Source of the DNA: Hippophae tibetana
Taxonomy: Eukaryota > Streptophyta > Magnoliopsida > Rosales > Elaeagnaceae
DNA: 64,000 nucleotides
Assembly (NCBI GenBank): GCA_037013495.1
Contig: CM072810.1
Location: 79,344,449 to 79,408,448, forward strand
Reading direction: 5' to 3'
Below are positions 1 through 13,032 of this stretch, piece after piece. The translations under genes and the position numbers were made by a program. The stretch's first letter is position 1. Each line of letters opens with the position of its first letter. The notes under the pieces are model-generated. The model saw only the letters and a list, made by a program, of their open reading frames with translations, was not told the DNA's origin and ran no database searches.

Positions 1-34
1 CATTTGTGTTCAAAAATGAAGTTCCAAATCAAGG

Positions 35-46
35 AATATTAATATT
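35..46. other. 12-bp perfect palindrome in monomer A
   Basis: AATATTAATATT equals its own reverse complement and sits at offsets 35-46 of nearly every A monomer. In B the matching site reads AAAATTAATATT, so the perfect symmetry is specific to A. One visible exception at this site is the E-type B half, which reads AAAATTATTATT. Whether it binds a protein or extrudes is unknown. Confidence 0.8.
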
Positions 47-201
47 GTGTGAGTCTATACAATATGTGTTTTGATATATTGTAATTCTTGTGTCTATAAC
101 CGAGTAAACAATTATCGTAGTTAATAGTTGGAACTCATATTTATCAAACTTTTTGTTGTTTTTGAAAATTTGAGCAGTAGTCCCTTCTTTTTCTCTTCGC
201 G

Positions 202-221
202 TATATTTTTTAAAGAATAGA
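202..221. other. Near-palindrome centred on TTTAAA, monomer A
   Basis: A run of T followed by AAAGAATA forms an imperfect dyad centred on TTTAAA. The same block occurs exactly 362 bp later in B (564-583), where the match to its own reverse complement is 18 of 20. A/B conservation is among the highest here. A recurrent variant, CTTATATATTTTAAAG, appears in the V dimers near 16131, 18301, 20474 and 21922. Confidence 0.7.
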
Positions 222-250
222 GATTGATTGAATAAATTAATAAATAACCC

Positions 251-264
251 TTGGTCGGAACCAA
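251..264. other. Dyad TTGGT-N4-ACCAA, monomer A
   Basis: Five-base arms TTGGT and ACCAA flank the loop CGGA. The arms are kept in nearly every A copy even where the loop changes, for example to CAGA at 54555, 58174 and 62521. I saw arm-breaking changes in A only near 35004 and 57446 (TTGTT). The right arm plus the next base reads ACCAAT, which also contains a CCAAT pentamer; no function is shown by this. Confidence 0.75.
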
Positions 265-563
265 TATCTACTTTATAGCTCTTTTGAATAAAAGCGAAAG
301 GAAGTAAAATGGATATGTTGCAATAAAAGGTTTAAACCCTATTTAAGTGACGAAAACGATGGAATTTGTGTACAAAAATGAGTTTCCAAAGCAAGGAAAA
401 TTAATATTGTGTAAATCTATACGATATTTAATTTGATATATTATAATAGTCGTTTCAATACACGAGTACAAGATTATCGTAGTGAATACTTGTGACACAT
501 ATTTATTAATGTTTTTATTGTTTTTGAAAATGTGAATAGTATCCATTTTATTTTTCTTTCTCT

Positions 564-583
564 TATATTTTTTAAAGAATATA
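564..583. other. Near-palindrome centred on TTTAAA, monomer B
   Basis: This is the B counterpart of the element at 202-221, exactly 362 bp away. It reads TATATT, then TTTTAAAG, then AATATA, and matches its own reverse complement at 18 of 20 positions. In Y-like dimers the right end reads AATATAGATT instead of AATATATATT. In dimers 53576, 57195 and 61542 it reads GAATAAAGATT, which weakens the symmetry. Confidence 0.7.
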
Positions 584-612
584 TATTGAATGAAAACAAT
601 AATAAATAACCC

Positions 613-626
613 TTGGTTGGCACCAA
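613..626. other. Dyad TTGGT-N4-ACCAA, monomer B
   Basis: The arms TTGGT and ACCAA recur at exactly the offset used in A, here with the loop TGGC. The loop is TGGG in the copy near 49846-49859 with both arms intact. A rare disruption is seen near 47673-47686, where the order of G and T in the left arm has slipped. Confidence 0.75.
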
Positions 627-1335
627 TATATTCATTATAGCTCTTTTGAATAAAATCGAAGGGAAGTAAAACGGAAATGGTGTGACAAAAACATTAAAAC
701 CTTGCTAAGTGATGTAAACGATGCCATTTGTGTTCAAAAATGAAGTTCCAAATCAAGGAATATTAATATTGTGTGAGTCTATATAATTTGTGTTTTGATA
801 TATTGTAATTCTTGTGTCTATAACCGAGTAAACAATTATCGTAGTTAATAGTTGGAACTCATATTTATCAAACTTTTTGTTGTTTTTGAAAATTTGAGAA
901 GTAGTCCCTTCTTTTTCTCTTCGCTTATATTTTTTAAAGAATAGAGATTGATTGAATAAATTAATAAATAACCCTTGGTCGGAACCAATATCTACTTTAT
1001 AGCTCTTTTGAATAAAAGCGAAAGGAAGTAAAACGGAAATGTTGCAACAAAAGGTTTAAACCCTATTTAAGTGACGAAAACGATGGAATTTGTGTACAAA
1101 AATGAGTTTCCAAAGCAAGGAAAATGAATATTGTGTGAATCTATAAGATCTTCAATTTGATATATTATAATAGTCGTTTCAATACACGAGTACAAGATTA
1201 TCGTAGTGAATACTCGCGACACATATTTATTAATTTTTTTATTGTTTTTGAAAATGTGAATAGTATCCATTTTATTTTTCTTTCTCTTATATTTTTTAAA
1301 GAATATAGATTGAATGAAAACAATAATAAATAACA

Positions 1336-1351
1336 ATTGGTGGGCACCAAT
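1336..1351. other. Extended dyad ATTGGTG-GG-CACCAAT in Y-type monomer B
   Basis: In Y, V, U, E, F and most right-hand dimers the B dyad is a perfect 7-bp inverted repeat with a 2-base centre. It is the longer form of the TTGGT-N4-ACCAA element found in all monomers. X, Z and W dimers carry the short form after CCC. This site is therefore both a type marker and a graded symmetry element. Confidence 0.8.
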
Positions 1352-4300
1352 ATCTTCATTACAGCTCTTTTGAATAAAATCGAAGGTAAGTAAAACGGAA
1401 ATGGTGTGACAAAAACATTAAAACCTTGCTAAGTGATGTAAATGATGCCATTTGTGTTCAAAAATGAAGTTCCAAATCAAGGAATATTAATATTGTGTGA
1501 GTCTATACAATATGTGTTTTGATATATTGTAATTCTTGTGTCTATAACCGAGTAAACAATTATCGTAGTTAATAGTTGGAACTCATATTTATCAAACTTT
1601 TTGTTGTTTTTGAAAATTTGAGCAGTAGTCCCTTCTTTTTCTCTTCGCGTATATTTTTTAAAGAATAGAGATTGATTGAATAAATTAATAAATAACCCTT
1701 GGTCGGAACCAATATCTACTTTATAGCTCTTTTGAATAAAAGTGAAAGGAAGTAAAATGGATATGTTGCAATAAAAGGTTTAAACCCTATTTAAGTGACG
1801 AAAACGATGGAATTTGTGTACAAAAATGAGTTTCCAAAGCAAGGAAAATTAATATTGTGTAAATCTATACGATATTTAATTTGATATATTATAATAGTCG
1901 TTTCAATACACGAGTACAAGATTATCGTAGGGAATACTTGTGACACATATTTATTAATGTTTTTATTGTTTTTGAAAATGTGAATAGTATCCATTTTATT
2001 TTTCTTTCTCTTATATTTTTTAAAGAATATATATTGAATGAAAACAATAATAAATAACCCTTGGTTGGCACCAATATCTTCATTATAGCTCTTTTGAATA
2101 AAATCGAAGGGAAGTAAAACGGAAATGGTGTGACAAAAACATTAAAACCTTGCTAAGTGATGTAAACGATGCCATTTGTGTTCAAAAATGAAGTTCCAAA
2201 TCAAGGAATATTAATATTGTGTGAGTCTATATAATTTGTGTTTTGATATATTGTAATTCTTGTGTCTATAACCGAGTAAACAATTATCGTAGTTAATAGT
2301 TGGAACTCATATTTATCAAACTTTTTGTTGTTTTTGAAAATTTGAGAAGTAGTCCCTTCTTTTTCTCTTCGCTTATATTTTTTAAAGAATAGAGATTGAT
2401 TGAATAAATTAATAAATAACCCTTGGTCGGAACCAATATCTACTTTATAGCTCTTTTGAATAAAAGCGAAAGGAAGTAAAAAGGATATGTTGCAATAAAA
2501 CGTTTCAACCCTATTTAAGTGACGTAAACGATGGAATTTGTGTACAAAAATGAGTTTCCAAAGCTAGGAAAATTAATATTGTGTAAATCTATACGATATT
2601 TAATTTGATATATTATAATAGTCGTTTCAATACACGAGTACAAGGTTATCGTAGCGAATACTTGTGACACATATTTATTAATGTTTTTATTGTTTTTGAA
2701 AATGTGAATAGTATCCATTTTATTTTTTACTCTCTTATATTTTTTAAAGAATATATATTGAATGAAAACAATAATAAATAACCCTTGGTTGGCACCAATA
2801 TCTTCATTATAGCTCTTTTGAATAAAATCGAAGGGAAGTAAAACGGAAATGGTGTGACAAAAACATTAAAACCTTGCTAAGTGATGTAAACGATGCCATT
2901 TGTGTTCAAAAATGAAGTTCCAAATCAAGGAATATTAATATTGTGTGAGTCTATATAATTTGTGTTTTGATATATTGTAATTCTTGTATCTATAACCGAG
3001 TAAACAATTATCGTAGTTAATAGTCGGAACTCATATTTATCAAACTTTTTGTTGTTTTTGAAAATTTGAGAAGTAGTCCCTTCTTTTTCTCTTCGCTTAT
3101 ATTTTTTAAAGAATAGAGATTGATTGAATAAATTAATAAATAACCCTTGGTCGGAACCAATATCTACTTTATAGCTCTTTTGAATAAAAGCGAAAGGAAG
3201 TAAAACGGAAATGTTGCAACAAAAGGTTTAAACCCTATTTAAGTGACGAAAACGATGGAATTTGTGTACAAAAATGAGTTTCCAAAGCAAGGAAAATGAA
3301 TATTGTGTGAATCTATAAGATCTTCAATTTGATATATTATAATAGTCGTTTCAATACACGAGTACAAGATTATCGTAGTGAATACTCGCGACACATATTT
3401 ATTAATTTTTTTATTGTTTTTGAAAATGTGAATTGTATCCATTTTATTTTTCTTTCTCTTATATTTTTTAAAAAATATAGATTGAATGAAAACAATAATA
3501 AATAACAATTGGTGGGCACCAATATCTTCATTACAGCTCTTTTGAATAAAATCGAAGGTAAGTAAAACGGAAATGGTGTGACAAAAACATTAAAACCTTG
3601 CTAAGTGATGTAAATGATGCCATTTGTGTTCAAAAATGAAGTTCCAAATCAAGGAATATTAATATTGTGTGAGTCTATACAATATGTGTTTTGATATATT
3701 GTAATTCTTGTGTCTATAACCGAGTAAACAATTATTGTAGTTAATAGTTGGAACTCATATTTATCAAACTTTTTGTTGTTTTTGAAAATTTGAGCAGTAG
3801 TCCCTTCTTTTTCTCTTCGCGTATATTTTTTAAAGAATAGAGATTGATTGAATAAATTAATAAATAACCCTTGGTCGGAACCAATATCTACTTTATAGCT
3901 CTTTTGAATAAAAGCGAAAGGAAGTAAAATGGATATGTTGCAATAAAACGTTTCAACCCTATTTAAGTGACTTAAACGATTGAATTTGTGTACAAAAATG
4001 AGTTTCCAAAGCAAGGAAAATTAATATTGTGTGAATCTATAAGATCTTCAATTTGATATATTATAATAGTCGTTTCAATACACGAGTACAAGGTTATCGT
4101 AGCGAATACTTGCGACACATATTTATTAATGTTTTTATTGTTTTTGAAAATGTGAATAGTATCCATTTTATTTTTCACTCTCTTATATTTTTTAAAGAAT
4201 ATATATTGAATGAAAACAATAATAAATAACCCTTGGTTGGCACCAATATCTTCATTATAGCTCTTTTGAATAAAATCGAAGGGAAGTAAAACGGAAATGG

Positions 4301-6516
4301 TGTGACAAAAACATTAAAACCTTGCTAAGTGATGTAAATGATGCCATTTGTGTTCAAAAATGAAGTTCCAAATCAAGGAATATTAATATTTTGTGAGTCT
4401 ATACAATATGTGTTTTGATATATTGTAATTCTTGTGTATATAACCGAGTAAACAATTATCGTAGTTAATAGTTGGAACTCATATTTATCAAACTTTTTGT
4501 TGTTTTTGAAAATTTGAGAAGTAGTCCCTTCTTTTTCTCTTCGCTTATATTTTTTAAAGAATAGAGATTGATTGAATAAATTAATAAATAACCCTTGGTC
4601 GGAACCAATATCTACTTTATAGCTCTTTTGAATAAAAGCGAAAGGAAGTAAAACGGAAATGTTGCAACAAAAGGTTTAAACCCTATTTAAGTGACGAAAA
4701 CGATGGAATTTGTGTACAAAAATGAGTTTCCAAAGCTAGGAAAATTAATATTGTGTGAATCTATAAGATCTTCAATTTGATATATTATAATAGTCGTTTC
4801 AATACACGAGTACAAGATTATCGTAATGAATACTCGAGACACATATTTATTAATTTTTTTATTGTTTTTGAAAATGTGAATAGTATCCATTTTATTTTTC
4901 TCTCTCTTATATTTTTTAAAGAATATAGATTGAATGAAAACAATAATAAATAACAATTGGTGGGCACCAATATCTTCATTACAGCTCTTTTGAATAAAAT
5001 CGAAGGTAAGTAAAACGGAAATGGTGTGACAAAAACATTAAAACCTTGCTAAGTGATGTAAATGATGCCATTTGTGTTCAAAAATGAAGTTCCAAATCAA
5101 GGAATATTAATATTGTGTGAGTCTATACAATATGTGTTTTGATATATTGTAATTCTTGTGTCTATAACCGAGTAAACAATTATCGTAGTTAATAGTTGGA
5201 ACTCATATTTATCAAACTTTTTGTTGTTTTTGAAAATTTGAGCATTAGTCCCTTCTTTTTCTCTTCGCGTATATTTTTTAAAGAATAGAGATTGATTGAA
5301 TAAATTAATAAATAACCCTTGGTCGGAACCAATATCTACTTTATAGCTCTTTTGAATAAAAGCGAAAGGAAGTAAAATGGATATGTTGCAATAAAAGGTT
5401 TAAACCCTATTTAAGTGACGAAAACGATGGAATTTGTGTACAAAAATGAGTTTCCAAAGCAAGGAAAATTAATATTGTGTAAATCTATACGATATTTAAT
5501 TTGATATATTATAATAGTCGTTTCAATACACGAGTACAAGATTATCGTAGTGAATACTTGTGACACATATTTATTAATGTTTTTATTGTTTTTGAAAATG
5601 TGAATAGTATCCATTTTATTTTTCTTTCTCTTATATTTTTTAAAGAATATATATTGAATGAAAACAATAATAAATAACCCTTGGTTGGCACCAATATCTT
5701 CATTATAGCTCTTTTGAATAAAATCGAAGGGAAGTAAAACGGAAATGGTGTGACAAAAACATTAAAACCTTGCTAAGTGATGTAAACGATGCCATTTGTG
5801 TTCAAAAATGAAGTTCCAAATCAAGGAATATTAATATTGTGTGAGTCTATATAATTTGTGTTTTGATATATTGTAATTCTTGTGTCTATAACCGAGTAAA
5901 CAATTATCGTAGTTAATAGTTGGAACTCATATTTATCAAACTTTTTGTTGTTTTTGAAAATTTGAGAAGTAGTCCCTTCTTTTTCTCTTCGCTTATATTT
6001 TTTAAAGAATAGAGATTGATTGAATAAATTAATAAATAACCCTTGGTCGGAACCAATATCTACTTTATAGCTCTTTTGAATAAAAGCGAAAGGAAGTAAA
6101 ACGGAAATGTTGCAACAAAAGGTTTAAACCCTATTTAAGTGACGAAAACGATGGAATTTGTGTACAAAAATGAGTTTCCAAAGCAAGGAAAATGAATATT
6201 GTGTGAATCTATAAGATCTTCAATTTGATATATTATAATAGTCGTTTCAATACACGAGTACAAGATTATCGTAGTGAATACTCGCGACACATATTTATTA
6301 ATTTTTTTATTGTTTTTGAAAATGTGAATAGTATCCATTTTATTTTTCTTTCTCTTATATTTTTTAAAGAATATAGATTGAATGAAAACAATAATAAATA
6401 ACAATTGGTGGGCACCAATATCTTCATTACAGCTCTTTTGAATAAAATCGAAGGTAAGTAAAACGGAAATGGTGTGACAAAAACATTAAAACCTTGCTAA
6501 GTGATGTAAATGATGC

Positions 6517-8688
6517 CATTTGTGTTCAAAAATGAAGTTCCAAATCAAGGAATATTAATATTGTGTGAGTCTATACAATATGTGTTTTGATATATTGTAA
6601 TTCTTGTGTCTATAACCGAGTAAACAATTATCGTAGTTAATAGTTGGAACTCATATTTATCAAACTTTTTGTTGTTTTTGAAAATTTGAGCAGTAGTCCC
6701 TTCTTTTTCTCTTCGCGTATATTTTTTAAAGAATAGAGATTGATTGAATAAATTAATAAATAACCCTTGGTCGGAACCAATATCTACTTTATAGCTCTTT
6801 TGAATAAAAGCGAAAGGAAGTAAAATGGATATGTTGCAATAAAAGGTTTAAACCCTATTTAAGTGACGAAAACGATGGAATTTGTGTACAAAAATGAGTT
6901 TCCAAAGCAAGGAAAATTAATATTGTGTAAATCTATACGATATTTAATTTGATATATTATAATAGTCGTTTCAATACACGAGTAAAAGATTATCGTAGTG
7001 AATACTTGTGACACATATTTATTAATGTTTTTATTGTTTTTGAAAATGTGAATAGTATCCATTTTATTTTTCTTTCTCTTATATTTTTTAAAGAATATAT
7101 ATTGAATGAAAACAATAATAAATAACCCTTGGTTGGCACCAATATCTTCATTATAGCTCTTTTGAATAAAATCGAAGGGAAGTAAAACGGAAATGGTGTG
7201 ACAAAAACATTAAAACCTTGCTAAGTGATGTAAACGATGCCATTTGTGTTCAAAAATGAAGTTCCAAATCAAGGAATATTAATATTGTGTGAGTCTATAT
7301 AATTTGTGTTTTGATATATTGTAATTCTTGTGTCTATAACCGAGTAAACAATTATCGTAGTTAATAGTTGGAACTCATATTTATCAAACTTTTTGTTGTT
7401 TTTGAAAATTTGAGAAGTAGTCCCTTCTTTTTCTCTTCGCTTATATTTTTTAAAGAATAGAGATTGATTGAATAAATTAATAAATAACCCTTGGTCGGAA
7501 CCAATATCTACTTTATAGCTCTTTTGAATAAAAGCGAAAGGAAGTAAAATGGATATGTTGCAATAAAACGTTTCAACCCTATTTAAGTGACGTAAACGAT
7601 GGAATTTGTGTACAAAAATGAGTTTCCAAAGCTAGGAAAATTAATATTGTGTAAATCTATACGATATTTAATTTGATATATTATAATAGTCGTTTCAATA
7701 CACGAGTACAAGGTTATCGTAGCGAATACTTGTGACACATATTTATTAATGTTTTTATTGTTTTTGAAAATGTGAATAGTATCCATTTTATTTTTTACTC
7801 TCTTATATTTTTTAAAGAATATATATTGAATGAAAACAATAATAAATAACCCTTGGTTGGCACCAATATCTTCATTATAGCTCTTTTGAATAAAATCGAA
7901 GGGAAGTAAAACGGAAATGGTGTGACAAAAACATTAAAACCTTGCTAAGTGATGTAAACGATGCCATTTGTGTTCAAAAATGAAGTTCCAAATCAAGGAA
8001 TATTAATATTGTGTGAGTCTATATAATTTGTGTTTTGATATATTGTAATTCTTGTGTCTATAACCGAGTAAACAATTATCGTAGTTAATAGTTGGAACTC
8101 ATATTTATCAAACTTTTTGTTGTTTTTGAAAATTTGAGAAGTAGTCCCTTCTTTTTCTCTTCGCTTATATTTTTTAAAGAATAGAGATTGATTGAATAAA
8201 TTAATAAATAACCCTTGGTCGGAACCAATATCTACTTTATAGCTCTTTTGAATAAAAGCGAAAGGAAGTAAAACGGAAATGTTGCAACAAAAGGTTTAAA
8301 CCCTATTTAAGTGACGAAAACGATGGAATTTGTGTACAAAAATGAGTTTCCAAAGCAAGGAAAATGAATATTGTGTGAATCTATAAGATCTTCAATTTGA
8401 TATATTATAATAGTCGTTTCAATACACGAGTACAAGATTATCGTAGTGAATACTCGCGACACATATTTATTAATTTTTTTATTGTTTTTGAAAATGTGAA
8501 TTGTATCCATTTTATTTTTCTTTCTCTTATATTTTTTAAAGAATATAGATTGAATGAAAACAATAATAAATAACAATTGGTGGGCACCAATATCTTCATT
8601 ACAGCTCTTTTGAATAAAATCGAAGGTAAGTAAAACGGAAATGGTGTGACAAAAACATTAAAACCTTGCTAAGTGATGTAAATGATGC
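6517..8688 (+). repeat. HOR X-Z-Y, copy 1
   Basis: X is at 6517, Z at 7241 and Y at 7965. The X dimer carries AGTAAAAG instead of AGTACAAG (base 6985), a change shared only with copy 2, which suggests copies 1 and 2 arose from each other. Confidence 0.85.
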
Positions 8689-10860
8689 CATTTGTGTTCA
8701 AAAATGAAGTTCCAAATCAAGGAATATTAATATTGTGTGAGTCTATACAATATGTGTTTTGATATATTGTAATTCTTGTGTCTATAACCGAGTAAACAAT
8801 TATTGTAGTTAATAGTTGGAACTCATATTTATCAAACTTTTTGTTGTTTTTGAAAATTTGAGCAGTAGTCCCTTCTTTTTCTCTTCGCGTATATTTTTTA
8901 AAGAATAGAGATTGATTGAATAAATTAATAAATAACCCTTGGTCGGAACCAATATCTACTTTATAGCTCTTTTGAATAAAAGCGAAAGGAAGTAAAATGG
9001 ATATGTTGCAATAAAAGGTTTAAACCCTATTTAAGTGACGAAAACGATGGAATTTGTGTACAAAAATGAGTTTCCAAAGCAAGGAAAATTAATATTGTGT
9101 AAATCTATACGATATTTAATTTGATATATTATAATAGTTGTTTCAATACACGAGTAAAAGATTATCGTAGTGAATACTTGTGACACATATTTATTAATGT
9201 TTTTATTGTTTTTGAAAATGTGAATAGTATCCATTTTATTTTTCTTTCTCTTATATTTTTTAAAGAATATATATTGAATGAAAACAATAATAAATAACCC
9301 TTGGTTGGCACCAATATCTTCATTATAGCTCTTTTGAATAAAATCGAAGGGAAGTAAAACGGAAATGGTGTGACAAAAACATTAAAACCTTGCTAAGTGA
9401 TGTAAACGATGCCATTTGTGTTCAAAAATGAAGTTCCAAATCAAGGAATATTAATATTGTGTGAGTCTATATAATTTGTGTTTTGATATATTGTAATTCT
9501 TGTGTCTATAACCGAGTAAACAATTATCGTAGTTAATAGTTGGAACTCATATTTATCAAACTTTTTGTTGTTTTTGAAAATTTGAGAAGTAGTCCCTTCT
9601 TTTTCTCTTCGCTTATATTTTTTAAAGAATAGAGATTGATTGAATAAATTAATAAATAACCCTTGGTCGGAACCAATATCTACTTTATAGCTCTTTTGAA
9701 TAAAAGCGAAAGGAAGTAAAATGGATATGTTGCAATAAAACGTTTCAACCCTATTTAAGTGACGTAAACGATGGAATTTGTGTACAAAAATGAGTTTCCA
9801 AAGCTAGGAAAATTAATATTGTGTAAATCTATACGATATTTAATTTGATATATTATAATAGTCGTTTCAATACACGAGTACAAGGTTATCGTAGCGAATA
9901 CTTGTGACACATATTTATTAATGTTTTTATTGTTTTTGAAAATGTGAATAGTATCCATTTTATTTTTTACTCTCTTATATTTTTTAAAGAATATATATTG
10001 AATGAAAACAATAATAAATAACCCTTGGTTGGCACCAATATCTTCATTATAGCTCTTTTGAATAAAATCGAAGGGAAGTAAAACGGAAATGGTGTGACAA
10101 AAACATTAAAACCTTGCTAAGTGATGTAAACGATGCCATTTGTGTTCAAAAATGAAGTTCCAAATCAAGGAATATTAATATTGTGTGAGTCTATATAATT
10201 TGTGTTTTGATATATTGTAATTCTTGTGTCTATAACCGAGTAAACAATTATCGTAGTTAATAGTTGGAACTCATATTTATCAAACTTTTTGTTGTTTTTG
10301 AAAATTTGAGAAGTAGTCCCTTCTTTTTCTCTTCGCTTATATTTTTTAAAGAATAGAGATTGATTGAATAAATTAATAAATAACCCTTGGTCGGAACCAA
10401 TATCTACTTTATAGCTCTTTTGAATAAAAGCGAAAGGAAGTAAAACGGAAATGTTGCAACAAAAGGTTTAAACCCTATTTAAGTGACGAAAACGATGGAA
10501 TTTGTGTACAAAAATGAGTTTCCAAAGCAAGGAAAATGAATATTGTGTGAATCTATAAGATCTTCAATTTGATATATTATAATAGTCGTTTCAATACACG
10601 AGTACAAGATTATCGTAGTGAATACTCGCGACACATATTTATTAATTTTTTTATTGTTTTTGAAAATGTGAATTGTATCCATTTTATTTTTCTTTCTCTT
10701 ATATTTTTTAAAGAATATAGATTGAATGAAAACAATAATAAATAACAATTGGTGGGCACCAATATCTTCATTACAGCTCTTTTGAATAAAATCGAAGGTA
10801 AGTAAAACGGAAATGGTGTGACAAAAACATTAAAACCTTGCTAAGTGATGTAAATGATGC
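8689..10860 (+). repeat. HOR X-Z-Y, copy 2
   Basis: X is at 8689, Z at 9413 and Y at 10137. It shares the C-to-A change (base 9157, exactly 2,172 bp from 6985) with copy 1. It also has a private GTCG to GTTG change near 9139. Confidence 0.85.
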
Positions 10861-13032
10861 CATTTGTGTTCAAAAATGAAGTTCCAAATCAAGGAATATT
10901 AATATTGTGTGAGTCTATACAATATGTGTTTTGATATATTGTAATTCTTGTGTCTATAACCGAGTAAACAATTATTGTAGTTAATAGTTGGAACTCATAT
11001 TTATCAAACTTTTTGTTGTTTTTGAAAATTTGAGCAGTAGTCCCTTCTTTTTCTCTTCGCGTATATTTTTTAAAGAATAGAGATTGATTGAATAAATTAA
11101 TAAATAACCCTTGGTCGGAACCAATATCTACTTTATAGCTCTTTTGAATAAAAGCGAAAGGAAGTAAAATGGATATGTTGCAATAAAAGGTTTAAACCCT
11201 ATTTAAGTGACGAAAACGATGGAATTTGTGTACAAAAATGAGTTTCCAAAGCAAGGAAAATTAATATTGTGTAAATCTATACGATATTTAATTTGATATA
11301 TTATAATAGTCGTTTCAATACACGAGTACAAGATTATCGTAGTGAATACTTGTGACACATATTTATTAATGTTTTTATTGTTTTTGAAAATGTGAATAGT
11401 ATCCATTTTATTTTTCTTTCTCTTATATTTTTTAAAGAATATATATTGAATGAAAACAATAATAAATAACCCTTGGTTGGCACCAATATCTTCATTATAG
11501 CTCTTTTGAATAAAATCGAAGGGAAGTAAAACGGAAATGGTGTGACAAAAACATTAAAACCTTGCTAAGTGATGTAAACGATGCCATTTGTGTTCAAAAA
11601 TGAAGTTCCAAATCAAGGAATATTAATATTGTGTGAGTCTATATAATTTGTGTTTTGATATATTGTAATTCTTGTGTCTATAACCGAGTAAACAATTATC
11701 GTAGTTAATAGTTGGAACTCATATTTATCAAACTTTTTGTTGTTTTTGAAAATTTGAGAAGTAGTCCCTTCTTTTTCTCTTCGCTTATATTTTTTAAAGA
11801 ATAGAGATTGATTGAATAAATTAATAAATAACCCTTGGTCGGAACCAATATCTACTTTATAGCTCTTTTGAATAAAAGCGAAAGGAAGTAAAATGGATAT
11901 GTTGCAATAAAACGTTTCAACCCTATTTAAGTGACGTAAACGATGGAATTTGTGTACAAAAATGAGTTTCCAAAGCTAGGAAAATTAATATTGTGTAAAT
12001 CTATACGATATTTAATTTGATATATTATAATAGTCGTTTCAATACACGAGTACAAGGTTATCGTAGCGAATACTTGTGACACATATTTATTAATGTTTTT
12101 ATTGTTTTTGAAAATGTGAATAGTATCCATTTTATTTTTTACTCTCTTATATTTTTTAAAGAATATATATTGAATGAAAACAATAATAAATAACCCTTGG
12201 TTGGCACCAATATCTTCATTATAGCTCTTTTGAATAAAATCGAAGGGAAGTAAAACGGAAATGGTGTGACAAAAACATTAAAACCTTGCTAAGTGATGTA
12301 AACGATGCCATTTGTGTTCAAAAATGAAGTTCCAAATCAAGGAATATTAATATTGTGTGAGTCTATATAATTTGTGTTTTGATATATTGTAATTCTTGTG
12401 TCTATAACCGAGTAAACAATTATCGTAGTTAATAGTTGGAACTCATATTTATCAAACTTTTTGTTGTTTTTGAAAATTTGAGAAGTAGTCCCTTCTTTTT
12501 CTCTTCGCTTATATTTTTTAAAGAATAGAGATTGATTGAATAAATTAATAAATAACCCTTGGTCGGAACCAATATCTACTTTATAGCTCTTTTGAATAAA
12601 AGCGAAAGGAAGTAAAACGGAAATGTTGCAACAAAAGGTTTAAACCCTATTTAAGTGACGAAAACGATGGAATTTGTGTACAAAAATGAGTTTCCAAAGC
12701 AAGGAAAATGAATATTGTGTGAATCTATAAGATCTTCAATTTGATATATTATAATAGTCGTTTCAATACACGAGTACAAGATTATCGTAGTGAATACTCG
12801 CGACACATATTTATTAATTTTTTTATTGTTTTTGAAAATGTGAATTGTATCCATTTTATTTTTCTTTCTCTTATATTTTTTAAAGAATATAGATTGAATG
12901 AAAACAATAATAAATAACAATTGGTGGGCACCAATATCTTCATTACAGCTCTTTTGAATAAAATCGAAGGTAAGTAAAACGGAAATGGTGTGACAAAAAC
13001 ATTAAAACCTTGCTAAGTGATGTAAATGATGC
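10861..13032 (+). repeat. HOR X-Z-Y, copy 3
   Basis: X is at 10861, Z at 11585 and Y at 12309. It lacks the AGTAAAAG change of copies 1 and 2, so it is either the older state or a separate duplicate. It carries ATTATTGTAG in the X-type A half, a variant scattered through the left half of the window. Confidence 0.85.

Larger units (their letters stand above)
1..362 (+). repeat. Satellite monomer A (representative copy)
   Basis: This is the first 362-bp half of the dimer. Relative to B it carries a 12-bp perfect palindrome at offsets 35-46, a T/G-rich stretch around offsets 148-165 and the motif TTCGCG or TTCGCT near offset 197. Variable sites that define dimer types include TACAATATG versus TATAATTTG (about offset 57), GCAG versus GAAG (about 174), CGCGTA versus CGCTTA versus CGGTTA (about 199) and ATGGATATG versus CGGAAATG (about 309). 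The length of 362 bp is about twice a 181-bp nucleosome repeat, which is suggestive but not proof of phasing. Confidence 0.93.
363..724 (+). repeat. Satellite monomer B (representative copy)
   Basis: This is the second 362-bp half of the dimer and aligns to A without gaps. Over an 85-codon-long stretch I aligned by eye there were about 51 differences, or roughly 80% identity. The best-conserved blocks between A and B are the T-rich run ending in GAAAAT (A offsets 157-168), the TTTTTTAAAGAATA block (204-219), AATAAATAAC and the following dyad (about 240-264), and CTCTTTTGAATAAAA (about 280-294). B halves carry most of the bases that separate the dimer types X, Y, Z, W, V, U, E and F. Confidence 0.93.
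1..6516 (+). repeat. Block I: irregular X, Y, Z dimers
   Basis: The order of dimers is X (1), Y (725), X (1449), Z (2173), Y (2897), a U-like mosaic (3621), a Y-like dimer (4345), X (5069), Y (5793). X has GATATTT after ATAC and ACTTGTGAC in B. Y has the AAGATCTT site and ACTCGCGAC. Z has GCTAGG and AAGGTTATCGTAGCG. The X-Z-Y trimer at 1449-3620 is the same HOR that is amplified in block II. The X-Y pairs at 1-1448 and 5069-6516 look like that HOR with Z deleted. Confidence 0.8.

Noticed and set aside
325-350. Telomere-like TTTAAACCCTATTTAAG in monomer A
   Set aside because: It resembles the plant telomere unit CCCTAAA for a few bases but occurs once per dimer, is not itself tandem and varies to TTTCAACCCTATT. 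I see no telomeric or interstitial telomere array.
1-362. Older duplication of about 181 bp inside each monomer
   Set aside because: I compared the first and second halves of monomer A by eye and saw no convincing similarity beyond shared A+T richness.
458-480. Possible CENP-B box near GTCGTTTCAATACACGAG in monomer B
   Set aside because: The core NTTCGNNNNANNCGGGN is not matched on either strand: the first T and the CGGG half are missing. I found no better match elsewhere in the monomers.
343-546. Minus-strand open frames of 61 to 121 codons repeated throughout the window, such as this one
   Set aside because: They recur because the satellite recurs. A/B differences are spread equally over the three codon positions, private single-base changes open or close the frames at will, and the 362-bp length shifts frame from monomer to monomer. 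No recognisable domain is visible. They are low-complexity, lysine/isoleucine/asparagine-rich translations of A+T-rich DNA.
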